A stretch of 34,499 nucleotides of DNA. Source: Qipengyuania sp. GTDB taxonomy: Bacteria; Pseudomonadota; Alphaproteobacteria; Sphingomonadales; Sphingomonadaceae. Both the position numbers and the translations under genes were made by a program. The stretch is taken from contig JAIETR010000015.1 in NCBI GenBank assembly GCA_019745075.1, positions 1 through 34,499 on the forward strand, in the 5' to 3' direction. The notes under the pieces were generated by a model. That model was given only the letters and a program-made list of their open reading frames with translations. It was not told the DNA's origin and did no database searches. This document shows positions 17,319 through 28,273 of this stretch, one piece after another (the stretch's first letter is position 1; the number at the start of each line of letters is the position of its first letter).

Positions 17319-17654
17319 ATGGCAAAGGTGCGAGTGAATTGGGGGCCAAGTGCTGACGGGGGCGCATCACGTCTATTTTGTGTTTACAATACTAACCACA
17401 ACCCTCTCTACTGCTTGGCTCGTGACACGTCGGAGGCAATGTCGGTCGCCTACAGCGCCAACCACATTTATGACCCAACACCGAAAATGGCTCTTAACTA
17501 TGGTCGTCACGCGTATGAGCTTCTTCAACGGCCCGATTCGATCACTGCCTCGGCATGGTCAAGGCTGGGAAAGGCTCAAGATCGCGGTTTGAGAGGCACC
17601 GTTCACGTCGTCGATGATCGTTGCTTCGTCGGCTATGAGGAAATCGTCGAATGA
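17319..17654 (+). CDS. hypothetical protein between pccB and the mce remnant
   Basis: A 111-residue protein starting MAKVRVNWGPSADGG, 10 bases after the pccB stop. A TGAGG overlapping that stop could be its ribosome site. It has no signal or membrane segment and contains several aromatic and Cys residues (LFCVYNTNHNPLYCLARD). Codon choice is less GC-biased than in its neighbours, suggesting acquisition. Its TGA overlaps the ATG of the mce 5' remnant (ATGA at 17651), the usual sign of translational coupling. It may therefore have preceded mce directly before the next insertion. I do not recognise a family. Confidence 0.65.
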   Translation: MAKVRVNWGPSADGGASRLFCVYNTNHNPLYCLARDTSEAMSVAYSANHIYDPTPKMALNYGRHAYELLQRPDSITASAWSRLGKAQDRGLRGTVHVVDDRCFVGYEEIVE

Positions 17655-17703
17655 ACCTTGGCCGGCTCAACCATATCGGCGTGGCGACGCCTTCGATTGC
17701 GGG
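17651..17703 (+). pseudogene. 5'-end remnant of methylmalonyl-CoA epimerase gene
   Basis: The first 53 bases nearly match the start of the intact mce at 18244. Bases 17666-17702 are a 37-base perfect repeat of 18259-18295, encoding LNHIGVATPSIA. After that similarity stops abruptly and the frame runs into unrelated sequence. It marks the junction of a roughly 540-base insertion that ends at the intact mce. Confidence 0.85.
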
Positions 17704-17786
17704 CCAGAGTTCCGACTCGAGTTTCATCTATTCTGGACGCTGTTCCGCTTGGTGCGGTTTTCAACCTCAAGTAAGGTCTAAGCTCG

Positions 17787-18128
17787 ATGGGTCGATCACC
17801 AGCCACCTCTCTTGTCGCGGATATGACGACCGACGATTGGGCGGCGGCGGAGGAATTGGCGGGACTGCTCGGCGTTCCGACCAATCAAATGGTCAGCGAA
17901 CTGGCGCTCGAGTACGATGCGTTGACGCCGGGCGAGAAGGCCGAGTTGGCAGAGGCAATCGCCCGGCTGGACGAGGTTCTCCCGGGACTTCATCAGTCGC
18001 TGGACCGCGTGGAGCGTGGCCTTTCGAAGTGCCGCTCGACGGTGCGCGATCTCAACGATCGGATGGCGACAACTGCCGCTCGCATATCTCGGCTGGAAGA
18101 AGTGGTGGGCATCGCCCCCGCGGGATAG
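17787..18128 (+). CDS. hypothetical helical protein inside the inserted segment
   Basis: A 113-residue ORF (or 101 residues from MTTDDWAAAEEL at 17823). The N-terminal part, TDDWAAAEELAGLLGVPTNQ, could be a small helical or ribbon-helix-helix-like DNA-binding unit. The C-terminal part (about 55-110, with LDRVERGLSKCRSTVRDLND then ARISRLEEVV) has heptad spacing and is probably a coiled coil. No close family is recognised. It lies wholly within the segment that separates the mce remnant from intact mce, so it is the likely cargo of that insertion. Confidence 0.55.
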   Translation: MGRSPATSLVADMTTDDWAAAEELAGLLGVPTNQMVSELALEYDALTPGEKAELAEAIARLDEVLPGLHQSLDRVERGLSKCRSTVRDLNDRMATTAARISRLEEVVGIAPAG

Positions 18129-18139
18129 CGCTCGCAAAG

Positions 18140-18238
18140 CCCCTCCCCTTCAGGGGAGGGGTTGGGGTGGGGGCTGTCAGACCGGCGCTGCAAATCGGGA
18201 CAGGCCCCACCCCCGGCCCCTCCCCTGAAGGGGAGGGG
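18140..18238. repeat. compound palindromic repeat abutting mce
   Basis: Two self-complementary hairpins in opposite orientation. The left (18140-18161) has 9-base arms CCCCTCCCC/GGGGAGGGG with loop TTCA. The right (18217-18238) has the same arms with loop TGAA. Sequence just inside also pairs (GGGGTGGGGGCTGTC against GACAGGCCCCACCCCC). The right end lies 5 bases before the mce ATG and supplies its GGGGAG ribosome site. Confidence 0.9.
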
Positions 18239-18243
18239 AGAAT

Positions 18244-18714
18244 ATGAAACTCGGCCGTCTCAACCATATCGGCGTGGCGACGCCTTCGATTGCGGACAGC
18301 GTGGCCTATTACCGCGAGGTGATGGGGGCGGTGGAGGTTTCCGAACCTTTCGACATGCCCGAGCAGGGGGTGAAGGTCTGCTTCGTCGATACGCCTTGTG
18401 TCTCGACTGCGCTCGACACGAACGGGGATGGTAGCAACGGCACGCAGATCGAGCTGATCGAGCCGCTGTCCGAGGCCTCGCCGATCCACGGTTTCCTCGA
18501 GAAGAACCCGCTCGGCGGGCAGCACCATGTCTGCTTCGAGGTGCCCGATATCGCAGCGGCGCGCGCGTGGTTCGAGGGGCTGGGCAAGCGCGTGCTCGGC
18601 CCCACCCGCATCGGCGCGCACGGGACGCCGATCTTCTTCCTCCACCCCAAGGACATGATGGGCGTGCTGACCGAGATCATGGAGACGCCGGGTCCTTCGA
18701 CAGGCTCAGGATGA
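18244..18714 (+). CDS. mce: methylmalonyl-CoA epimerase with two repeat-derived segments
   Basis: A 156-residue VOC-fold metalloenzyme that interconverts (S)- and (R)-methylmalonyl-CoA. Metal ligands are expected at His8 (LNHIGVATPS), the second His of GGQHHVCFEV and the Glu of LTEIMET near the end. Family members run from CFVDTP almost directly into TQIELIEPL. Here about 14 extra residues, containing VSTALDTNG, are encoded by a half copy of the repeat found in bioB and pccA. The last residues (GPSTGSG) and the stop codon come from another repeat (18694-18718). Both lie in loop or tail positions, so activity may survive. The start was probably rebuilt by the upstream insertion. Confidence 0.92.
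   Translation: MKLGRLNHIGVATPSIADSVAYYREVMGAVEVSEPFDMPEQGVKVCFVDTPCVSTALDTNGDGSNGTQIELIEPLSEASPIHGFLEKNPLGGQHHVCFEVPDIAAARAWFEGLGKRVLGPTRIGAHGTPIFFLHPKDMMGVLTEIMETPGPSTGSG
18398..18425 (+). repeat. half copy of the in-frame palindromic element, inside mce
   Basis: A 28-base unit differing at one base from the right arm of the bioB copy (CTGCG in place of CTTCG). The stem ends GTGTC and GACAC are intact. It is read as VSTALDTNG, the same reading frame used in bioB (VSTSLDTNG) and pccA (ISTSLDANG). Confidence 0.88.
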
Positions 18715-18718
18715 GCGG
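18694..18718 (+). repeat. short repeat forming the mce C-terminus
   Basis: CCTTCGACAGGCTCAGGATG and the following AGCGG resemble a repeat common between genes in sphingomonads. It supplies the last codons and the TGA (18712-18714) of mce. A related stretch (CCCTTCGAC, then GCTCAGGATAGA) occurs at about 19709-19742. Confidence 0.6.
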
Positions 18719-18726
18719 GCGGTAGT

Positions 18727-18879
18727 CCTCTCCCAGGCGGGAGAGGATACGCAGGCTTGCGCTCGCGTTAGCGAGTGCTAGCCGGAGTTGGAGAGGGGGC
18801 TCGGCGGCAGCGGCCCTCTCCAAGCTACGCTAGCCACGTTCCGCGGCAAGCTTCGCTATCCTCTCCCGCTTGGGAGAGG
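18727..18879. repeat. compound palindromic repeat between mce and the PaaG-like gene
   Basis: The left hairpin CCTCTCCC/GGGAGAGG (18727-18746, loop AGGC) and right hairpin (18860-18879, loop GCTT) are inverted copies. Sequence next to them (GGATACGCAGGCTTGC and, reversed, GGATAGCGAAGCTTGC) also matches. It fills nearly the whole gap and ends just before the GGGAG ribosome site of the next gene. Confidence 0.88.
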
Positions 18880-18893
18880 AGTGGGAGAGATCG

Positions 18894-19682
18894 ATGTCGG
18901 ACTACGAAACCATCCTGACCGAACGCCAAGGCGGCGTCCTCCAGATCATGCTCAATCGTCCCGAGCGCCTCAATGCTGCCTCGCTCGAGATGGCGGACGA
19001 GCTGCGCGCGGCGCTCTACGATCTGGGCGATGCGCGCTGTGTCCTCATCACCGGCGCCGGGAAGGGCTTCTGCTCGGGCGCGGACCTGGCGGCGCGGGGG
19101 GAGGCCAATGCCATCGCCTCCAGGGGCGGCAGCCACCAGGCGCTGCAGAACCACTACAACCCTCTGGTGAGCCAGATCCTGCGCCTGCCGGTGCCGGTGA
19201 TCACCGCCGTGAACGGCCCGGCGGCGGGGGTGGGATGCTCGATCGCGCTGGCGGGCGATTTCGTGCTCGCCGGGATCAGCGCCTATTTCCTCCAGGCCTT
19301 CGTCAACATCGGGCTGGTGCCCGACGGGGGCAGCACCTGGCTGCTCGCCCGCGCCATCGGCCGCGCGCGCGCCACCAGGATGATGATGCTGGGCGAGAAG
19401 ATTTCCGCCGGGCAGGCCGATGAGTGGGGCCTGATCTACAAGGCGGTCGAGGATGCGGCGCTGATGGAGGAGGCCAAAGCGCTGGCTCAACGCCTGGCCG
19501 AGGGTCCGACGCTCGCCTTCGCCACCATGAAGCGCAACATCTCGACCGCGCTCGACGGGACGATCAACGACGTGTTCCTCGCCGAGGCGGAGGGCCAGCG
19601 CGCGGCGGGTGCGAGCGCCGATGCGATGGAAGGCGGCATGGCGTTTTTGGCGAAGCGTAGGCCTGCGTTCACTGGAAAATAG
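18894..19682 (+). CDS. enoyl-CoA hydratase/isomerase, PaaG-like
   Basis: A 262-residue crotonase-fold protein acting on acyl-CoA. Oxyanion-hole segments are GFCSGADLAARG (about 62-73) and NGPAAGVGCSIALAGD (about 105-120). The active-site loop NIGLVPDGGSTWLLARAIGRARA and the C-terminus AFLAKRRPAFTGK closely resemble PaaG of E. coli (also 262 residues), which isomerises epoxyphenylacetyl-CoA. Asp in LVPDGG replaces the Glu of true hydratases, as in PaaG. There are no other phenylacetate genes here, so its substrate may be different. The ATG at 18894 is preceded by GGGAGAGA. It is part of the acyl-CoA cluster. Confidence 0.9.
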   Translation: MSDYETILTERQGGVLQIMLNRPERLNAASLEMADELRAALYDLGDARCVLITGAGKGFCSGADLAARGEANAIASRGGSHQALQNHYNPLVSQILRLPVPVITAVNGPAAGVGCSIALAGDFVLAGISAYFLQAFVNIGLVPDGGSTWLLARAIGRARATRMMMLGEKISAGQADEWGLIYKAVEDAALMEEAKALAQRLAEGPTLAFATMKRNISTALDGTINDVFLAEAEGQRAAGASADAMEGGMAFLAKRRPAFTGK

Positions 19683-19766
19683 TCCCCACTTATCCGTTCG
19701 GTTCGAGCCCTTCGACTGCCTTGCGGTCGCTCAGGATAGACTGCGTCGAGAACCCGTGGCGCAACG

Positions 19767-19794
19767 TGTCTCGACTTCGCTCGACACGAACGGT
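19767..19794. repeat. half copy of the palindromic element before scpA
   Basis: 28 bases identical to the right arm of the bioB copy plus its flank (ends CGACACGAACGG). It is intergenic here, ending 12 bases before the scpA ATG. The preceding 70 bases contain degenerate related sequence (CGTTCGGTTCGAG, GCGTCGAGAACC). Confidence 0.85.
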
Positions 19795-19806
19795 TAGGGG
19801 GTGCGT

Positions 19807-22073
<2,267 letters not shown>

Positions 22074-22077
<4 letters not shown>

Positions 22078-23186
22078 GCGACTATCAAACTACCCCCATT
22101 CGTGTCGAGCGAAGTCGAGACACGCCGCGCCAACGTGTCTCGACTTCGCTCGACACGAACGGATCTTTGGGAATTGGTGGTGTCAGGAATGACTGGACCC
22201 GCGAGGAAATCGCGGCGCTGTTCGAACTGTCGTTCACCGAGCTGCTGTTCCGCGCCGCCACCGTCCACCGCGCGCACCACGCGCCCGATCAGGTCCAGTT
22301 CTGCACGTTGCTCTCCATCAAGACCGGCGGCTGTCCCGAGGATTGCGGCTATTGCTCGCAGAGCGTGAAGGCCGACAGCGGGGTCGCCGCGACCAGGCTG
22401 ATGGATGTGCGCGAGGTGCTGCAATCGGCGGCGCGCGCCAAGGATGCGGGCAGCCAGCGGTTCTGCATGGGCGCCGCCTGGCGCAACCCGAAGGACCGCG
22501 ACATGCCGGCGATCTGCGCGATCGTGAAGGGCGTGCGCGCGATGGGACTCGAGACCTGCATGACGCTGGGAATGCTGACGCCCAGGCAGGCCGACATGCT
22601 CGCCGAGGCGGGGCTCGACTATTACAACCACAATATCGACAGCAGCCCCGAGTACTACGAGCGCGTCATCACCACGCGCAGCTTCGGCGAGCGGCTCGAC
22701 ACGCTGGCCAATGTGCGCGCGTCGGGGATCAACGTCTGTTCGGGCGGGATCGTCGGCATGGGCGAGACGCGCGCCGACCGCGTGGGCTTCATCCACACGC
22801 TCGCCACCCTGCCGCGGCATCCCGAAAGCGTGCCGGTCAACGCGCTGGTGCCGGTGAAGGGCACGGTGCTGGGCGACATGCTGGCCGGCACCCCGCTCGC
22901 CAAGATCGACGACATCGAGTTCGTGCGCACCGTCGCGGCGGCGCGGATCGCGATGCCGCTGAGCATGGTCCGCCTCTCCGCCGGCCGCGAGTCGATGTCC
23001 GAGGCGACCCAGGCGCTGTGCTTCCTCGCCGGCGCGAACTCGATCTTCACGGGCGACAAACTGCTGACTGCGCCAAACGCCGGCGACGACAATGACGCCG
23101 CATTGATGGCGAAGCTGGGGCTGACGGCGCTCGAGGGTGCGGAGCCGCTGCGGTCGATGGCGCTTGACGAAACTACCGTAGCGTAG
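22074..23186 (+). CDS. bioB: biotin synthase with a repeat-derived N-terminus
   Basis: A 370-residue radical-SAM enzyme that inserts sulfur into dethiobiotin to make biotin. The CxxxCxxC cluster motif is [10 protein letters not shown], preceded by [12 protein letters not shown]. Other marks are [13 protein letters not shown] and [12 protein letters not shown]. The GTG start overlaps the scpA stop (GTGA) and has AGGGAGG seven bases upstream, so the N-terminal extension is very probably translated. Codons about 9-29 are a 61-base palindrome (RVERSRDT, then VSTSLDTNG). The family-like sequence begins only at [12 protein letters not shown]. The C-terminus is also altered: a second bioB-like tail lies beyond the BrnTA genes. 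Biotin is the cofactor of PccA nearby. Confidence 0.94.
22099..22159. repeat. full palindromic element in the bioB coding start
   Basis: Two perfect 25-base inverted arms (22099-22123 and 22135-22159) around an 11-base centre. Each arm is itself a hairpin with 5-base ends GTGTC/GACAC. It starts 25 bases after the GTG of bioB and is read through in frame. Confidence 0.93.
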
Positions 23187-23194
23187 TTACAAAT

Positions 23195-23470
23195 ATGGAG
23201 TGGATTTGGAACGAGGCAAAGGCTGCTGCAAACTATCGCAAGCATGGTGTCCGGTTCGAGACTGCAACGCAGGTGTTCGAAGACAGCCACTGTGTGAGCA
23301 CGCCCGATCCACACAGTGACGATGACCGTTGGCGCACGATCGGAATGGTCGGGATCTCGACCCTGTTCGTAGTGCACACTTTGCTTGAAGATGACGGAAC
23401 GGCTCGGATCATCAGTGCCCGGCTGGCGACTCTGAGCGAAAGGAAATGGTATGAAGCGCTACATTTCTAA
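23195..23470 (+). CDS. brnT: BrnT-family toxin
   Basis: A 91-residue protein starting MEWIWNEAKAAANYRKHGVRFETA, the typical BrnT opening (W-x-x-x-K-A-x-x-N-x-x-K-H-G-V-x-F). The conserved C-terminal IISARLATLSERKWYE follows. BrnT is a small ribonuclease of the RelE-like fold that blocks translation. It is the toxin of a type II pair and is neutralised by the downstream antitoxin, whose start it overlaps by 20 bases. Toxin-first order is standard for BrnTA, which usually represses its own promoter through BrnA. It sits 8 bases after the bioB stop, inside a segment flanked by an 18-base direct repeat. Confidence 0.93.
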   Translation: MEWIWNEAKAAANYRKHGVRFETATQVFEDSHCVSTPDPHSDDDRWRTIGMVGISTLFVVHTLLEDDGTARIISARLATLSERKWYEALHF

Positions 23471-23750
23471 GGGCATTACGCCCGAGATCGCCGCGAACCT
23501 CGAGGAAATCGCGAAGATGCGCGACGAGGATATCGACCTGTCGGACATGCCGGAGGTGACCGACTGGTCGAACGCGGTGCGCGGCAAGTTCTATCGCCCC
23601 GTCAAGCAGCAGTTGACGCTGCGGCTCGACGCCGACGTGGTCCACTGGTTCAAGACCCACGCCGATGGCGCGAAAGGCTATCAGACCAAGATCAACGCCG
23701 CGCTCCGGCAGTTCGTCGATCGAGAGATCGAACGCGAGCGGCGGGCGTGA
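23451..23750 (+). CDS. brnA: BrnA-family antitoxin
   Basis: A 99-residue antitoxin. The C-terminal ribbon-helix-helix type domain has the family pattern QQLTLRLDADVVHWFKTHAD, then GYQTKINAALRQFVD (about 60-92). The N-terminal region (DIDLSDMPEVTDWSNAVRGKF) is the acidic toxin-wrapping part typical of BrnA. It overlaps brnT by 20 bases, implying translational coupling. BrnA normally binds BrnT and autoregulates the operon. No obvious operator is visible upstream of brnT, where only 8 bases separate it from bioB. Confidence 0.92.
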   Translation: MKRYISKGITPEIAANLEEIAKMRDEDIDLSDMPEVTDWSNAVRGKFYRPVKQQLTLRLDADVVHWFKTHADGAKGYQTKINAALRQFVDREIERERRA

Positions 23751-23848
23751 GCGCGAGCGACGCCGCGCTGTTCGCCACGCTGGGGCTGACGGCGCTAGCG
23801 GGCGAGGAGCCGATGCGCGCTTGCAAGGCAATGGAGCCGGCGGAGTGA
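23747..23848 (+). pseudogene. displaced 3' end of bioB
   Basis: A 33-codon frame (VSASDAALFATLGLTALAGE, then EPMRACKAMEPAE) resembles the C-terminus of the intact bioB upstream ([20 protein letters not shown]). They share an 18-base identical block, GCTGGGGCTGACGGCGCT, at 23114-23131 and 23779-23796. It overlaps the brnA stop by GTGA. It is best explained as the original bioB tail left behind when the BrnTA segment was inserted, while bioB gained a replacement tail. Confidence 0.8.
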
Positions 23849-23862
23849 TCACCCTCCAACCT

Positions 23863-23950
23863 CGTCACCCCGGACTTGATCCGGGGTCCCGCTTTTCTTC
23901 AAGCGCCGCGCCGGAAGGTAGCGGGATGCCGGATCAAGTCCGGCATGACG
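23863..23950. repeat. inverted repeat with 31-base arms and covarying stems
   Basis: Arms at 23863-23893 and 23920-23950 enclose 26 bases. Each arm is itself a hairpin around CCGGACTTGATCCGG. The left stem ends CC..GG and the right (reverse complement) ends TG..CA, so both differences keep pairing within the arm. CGGACTTGATCCGG-type repeats are common between genes in alphaproteobacteria. Confidence 0.88.
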
Positions 23951-23972
23951 GGAATTGTATGTGGACGGAAAA

Positions 23973-24191
23973 GTGAGGTTGCGGGGATTCCTCATTTGTA
24001 GCGGAGCCTACGCCGCTGTCGCGACGTTCGTCTGGATTCAAATCCTCTTGCAATGCGGACTGGGGCCAGACAGCCCGGTTGCTTGCAATGACAGCGCAGA
24101 CAGCCAGGCGGCATGGTTCAGCGTCGCCGCAATCACACTCTACCTAGTCGCTTCAATTGCATTCTGGCGTCGCAAGCGCGCAAGGGACTAA
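23973..24191 (+). CDS. small predicted membrane protein
   Basis: A 72-residue protein (GTG start at 23973; in-frame GTG 23961 and TTG 23955 are possible). It has two hydrophobic segments: about 5-26 (LICSGAYAAVATFVWIQILL) and 49-66 (WFSVAAITLYLVASIAFW). These are joined by a short loop with two Cys (one at QCGLG, one at VACND), and a positive tail (RRKRARD) follows. It ends 2 bases before the pccA ATG, so it is likely co-translated with it. Base composition is less GC-rich than its neighbours. I recognise no family. Confidence 0.5.
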   Translation: MRLRGFLICSGAYAAVATFVWIQILLQCGLGPDSPVACNDSADSQAAWFSVAAITLYLVASIAFWRRKRARD

Positions 24192-24193
24192 CG

Positions 24194-26286
<2,093 letters not shown>

Positions 26287-26287
<1 letters not shown>

Positions 26288-26658
26288 TGCATCTGAGCCA
26301 CGCACCCGATGCTCCGGTCGAAGAGGCCATCGCTTTCGACTCCTTCCTTGAGGTCGACATCCGCGTCGGCACCATCGTCGCGGCGGAGGGGTTTCCCGAG
26401 GCGCGCAAGCCCAGCTACCGGCTGCGGATCGACTTCGGCCCCGCCATCGGCGAGAAGAAGAGTTGCGCCCAGATCGCCGCCAACTATCGGCTGGAGGAGC
26501 TGGTCGGGCGTCAGGTCGCGGCGGTGGTCAACTTCCCTCCACGCCAGATCGGTCCGGCGATGTCCGAGGTGCTGACGCTGGGCTTCGCGGATGCCGCCGG
26601 CGAGGTGGTGCTGTTCGCCCCCGATTCGCCAGTACCCAACGGATCGCGGCTGTTCTGA
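26287..26658 (+). CDS. csaA: CsaA-like tRNA-binding-domain protein
   Basis: A 123-residue single-domain OB-fold protein: DSFLEVDIRVGTIVAAEGFP, KPSYRLRIDFG, AQIAANYRLEELVGRQVAAVVNF and MSEVLTLGFAD. These match the EMAP/tRNA-binding fold of CsaA, a homodimer reported to bind tRNA and to act as a secretion-related chaperone in Bacillus. The GTG start overlaps the last base of the pccA stop. A GGAG (26276-26279) sits eight bases upstream. Family members are about 110 residues. The extra N-terminus (VHLSHAPDAPVEEAIA) is short. It is co-transcribed with pccA. Confidence 0.93.
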
Positions 26659-26840
26659 TTGCGCGCCCGCGGCGTTGGATCGTGGTTAACCGGCAATTTT
26701 CGCAAAGCTGGAGGCTGCGTTAAGCATCGCCTCGCGCCGCCCGATGCATTTTGATGGTTAATCCGCTGGTTATTTTTTCATCCTGCGAGAGATTCGAGGG
26801 TGAGCCCAGGGGATTTCCCTTGGGGCAAGGAGTGAGCATC

Positions 26841-27125
26841 ATGGCACGCAAGGGCATCGGCTTCTTCGACAGCAAGGGCCATTTCTTCAAATCTCCCGAG
26901 GACGCCACGGTGAGCGACATCGCCGCGCTGCTCGGCAAGGTCGGCGAAGGCGAGAGCCTGGCGCCCGGCATCGCGCACATCCTGCTGCGCCGCCGCGACG
27001 ACCTGCAAAAGCTCTTCGCCGAGCACGACGCGATGATGAAGGGCCATGCAGCGATGATCGACAAGACCGTCGATGCCTCGCCCAATGTCGCCAAGCTGCC
27101 CGAGAAGCGCAGCGCGGCGGCGTGA
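26841..27125 (+). CDS. conserved-looking small hypothetical protein
   Basis: A 94-residue soluble protein beginning MARKGIGFFDSKGHFFKSPE, with AAGGAG eight bases upstream of the ATG, which fixes this start. The upstream in-frame ATG at 26751 has no such site. The second half is helical and charged (LLRRRDDLQKLFAEHDAMMK, then AAMIDKTVDASPNVAKLPEK). It has no membrane segment or signal. I think similar proteins occur in other sphingomonads but cannot name a function. It has its own AT-rich upstream region (26690-26790), suggesting a separate promoter. It ends at a terminator shared with aroB. Confidence 0.75.
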   Translation: MARKGIGFFDSKGHFFKSPEDATVSDIAALLGKVGEGESLAPGIAHILLRRRDDLQKLFAEHDAMMKGHAAMIDKTVDASPNVAKLPEKRSAAA

Positions 27126-27131
27126 ATGATC

Positions 27132-27158
27132 GGCCGCGGCGGCAAGCCCGCCGCGGCC
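27132..27158. terminator. bidirectional hairpin terminator
   Basis: An 11-base perfect stem GGCCGCGGCGG/CCGCCGCGGCC around a 5-base loop, with outer GATC pairs. It lies in the 38-base convergent gap between the small hypothetical gene and aroB. The U-run is minimal (TT). Confidence 0.7.
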
Positions 27159-27163
27159 TTCGA

Positions 27164-28273
27164 TCAATGCGCGCGCAGTTCCTCGTCGAGGAAGGCGGCG
27201 ACATCGGCGAGATCGACATCGCGGGCGAGGAAGGCCTCGCCGATACCGCGCAGCAATACGAAGGGCAGGCTGCCCGCGTCCATCTTCTTGTCGTGCCGCA
27301 TGCGATCGACGAGCGCGGCGCCGTCGCAATCGAGGCCGAGCGCCGCGATCTCGGCGGGGAGCCCGGCGGCGTCGACCGCGGCGCTCACCCGTTCCGCCTC
27401 GCCGTCGTCCATCGGCCCGCGCCGCGCCGAATAGCGCGCCGCCAGCACCATGCCGAGCGCGACGCTCTCGCCATGAAGCAGCCGGTCCGAAAACCCGGTT
27501 TCGGCCTCCAGCGCATGACCGAAGGTGTGGCCGAGGTTGAGCAGCGCGCGCGCGCCGGTGGTCTCCCGTTCGTCGTCGGCGACGATGCGCGCCTTGGCGG
27601 CGACGCTGGTCGCGACGGCGTTCTCGAGCGCTGCCGGGGCCAGGCCCAGCACCGCCTTGTCGTTGGCGCCGAGCCAATCGAAGAACCCGCGGTCGCCGAG
27701 CACGCCGTATTTGAGCACCTCGGCGTAGCCCGCGCGCAAATCGCGGGGCGAGAGCGTCGCCAGTGTGTCCAGATCGGCGAGCACAAGCGAAGGCTGGTGG
27801 AAGACGCCGACGAGGTTTTTGCCCGCGGCGGTGTTGATCGCCGTCTTGCCGCCCACCGAGCTGTCCACCTGCGCCAGCAACGTGGTGGGCAGTTGCACGA
27901 ACCCGCAGCCGCGCTTGAGGATCGCGCAGGCGAAACCCGTCAGGTCGCCCACCACTCCGCCCCCGAAGGCCAGCACATGGTCGCCGCGTTCGACCCCTTC
28001 GGCGAGCAGCCAATCGGTCAGGCGCGCCAGCTCGCCCCAGCTCTTCGCGCTTTCGCCCGGAGTGGTCTGGAACAGCGCCAGCTCGCGTTCCGCCGCCGCC
28101 AGCCCCGCGGTCAAGCGCTCACCGTGCGCATTCCAGGCCGCAGCGTCCGCCACCACCGGGACGCGCCGCTTGCGCAGGAAACGGGCGGCCTCTTCCCCCG
28201 CGCGCTCGAGCAAGCCGCGCCCGATCCGGACCTCGTAACTGCGGCCGCCAAGCGCGACCGGGATCACAGCCAT
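27164..28273 (-). CDS. aroB: 3-dehydroquinate synthase
   Basis: A 369-residue NAD- and metal-dependent enzyme, second step of the shikimate pathway (DAHP to 3-dehydroquinate). The NAD motif is FGGGVVGDLTGFACAILKRG (about 103-122), followed by QLPTTLLAQVDSSVGGKTAIN. Metal ligands are Glu in GYAEVLKYG and His residues in LNLGHTFGHALE and LLHGESVALGM. Its ATG lies inside aroK (10-base overlap), so the pair is translationally coupled. An in-frame upstream extension is only the aroK shadow. Confidence 0.96.
   Translation of the reverse strand: MAVIPVALGGRSYEVRIGRGLLERAGEEAARFLRKRRVPVVADAAAWNAHGERLTAGLAAAERELALFQTTPGESAKSWGELARLTDWLLAEGVERGDHVLAFGGGVVGDLTGFACAILKRGCGFVQLPTTLLAQVDSSVGGKTAINTAAGKNLVGVFHQPSLVLADLDTLATLSPRDLRAGYAEVLKYGVLGDRGFFDWLGANDKAVLGLAPAALENAVATSVAAKARIVADDERETTGARALLNLGHTFGHALEAETGFSDRLLHGESVALGMVLAARYSARRGPMDDGEAERVSAAVDAAGLPAEIAALGLDCDGAALVDRMRHDKKMDAGSLPFVLLRGIGEAFLARDVDLADVAAFLDEELRAH

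Noticed and set aside
17651..18247. 198-codon ORF covering the mce remnant and the inserted segment
   Set aside because: Only its first 18 residues match Mce. The rest is out-of-frame reading of the 113-codon ORF and the palindrome.
26690..26785. CtrA-type TTAA-N7-TTAA box upstream of the small gene at 26841
   Set aside because: Several GTTAA words occur, including a GGTTAACC, but no pair has the exact seven-base spacing.
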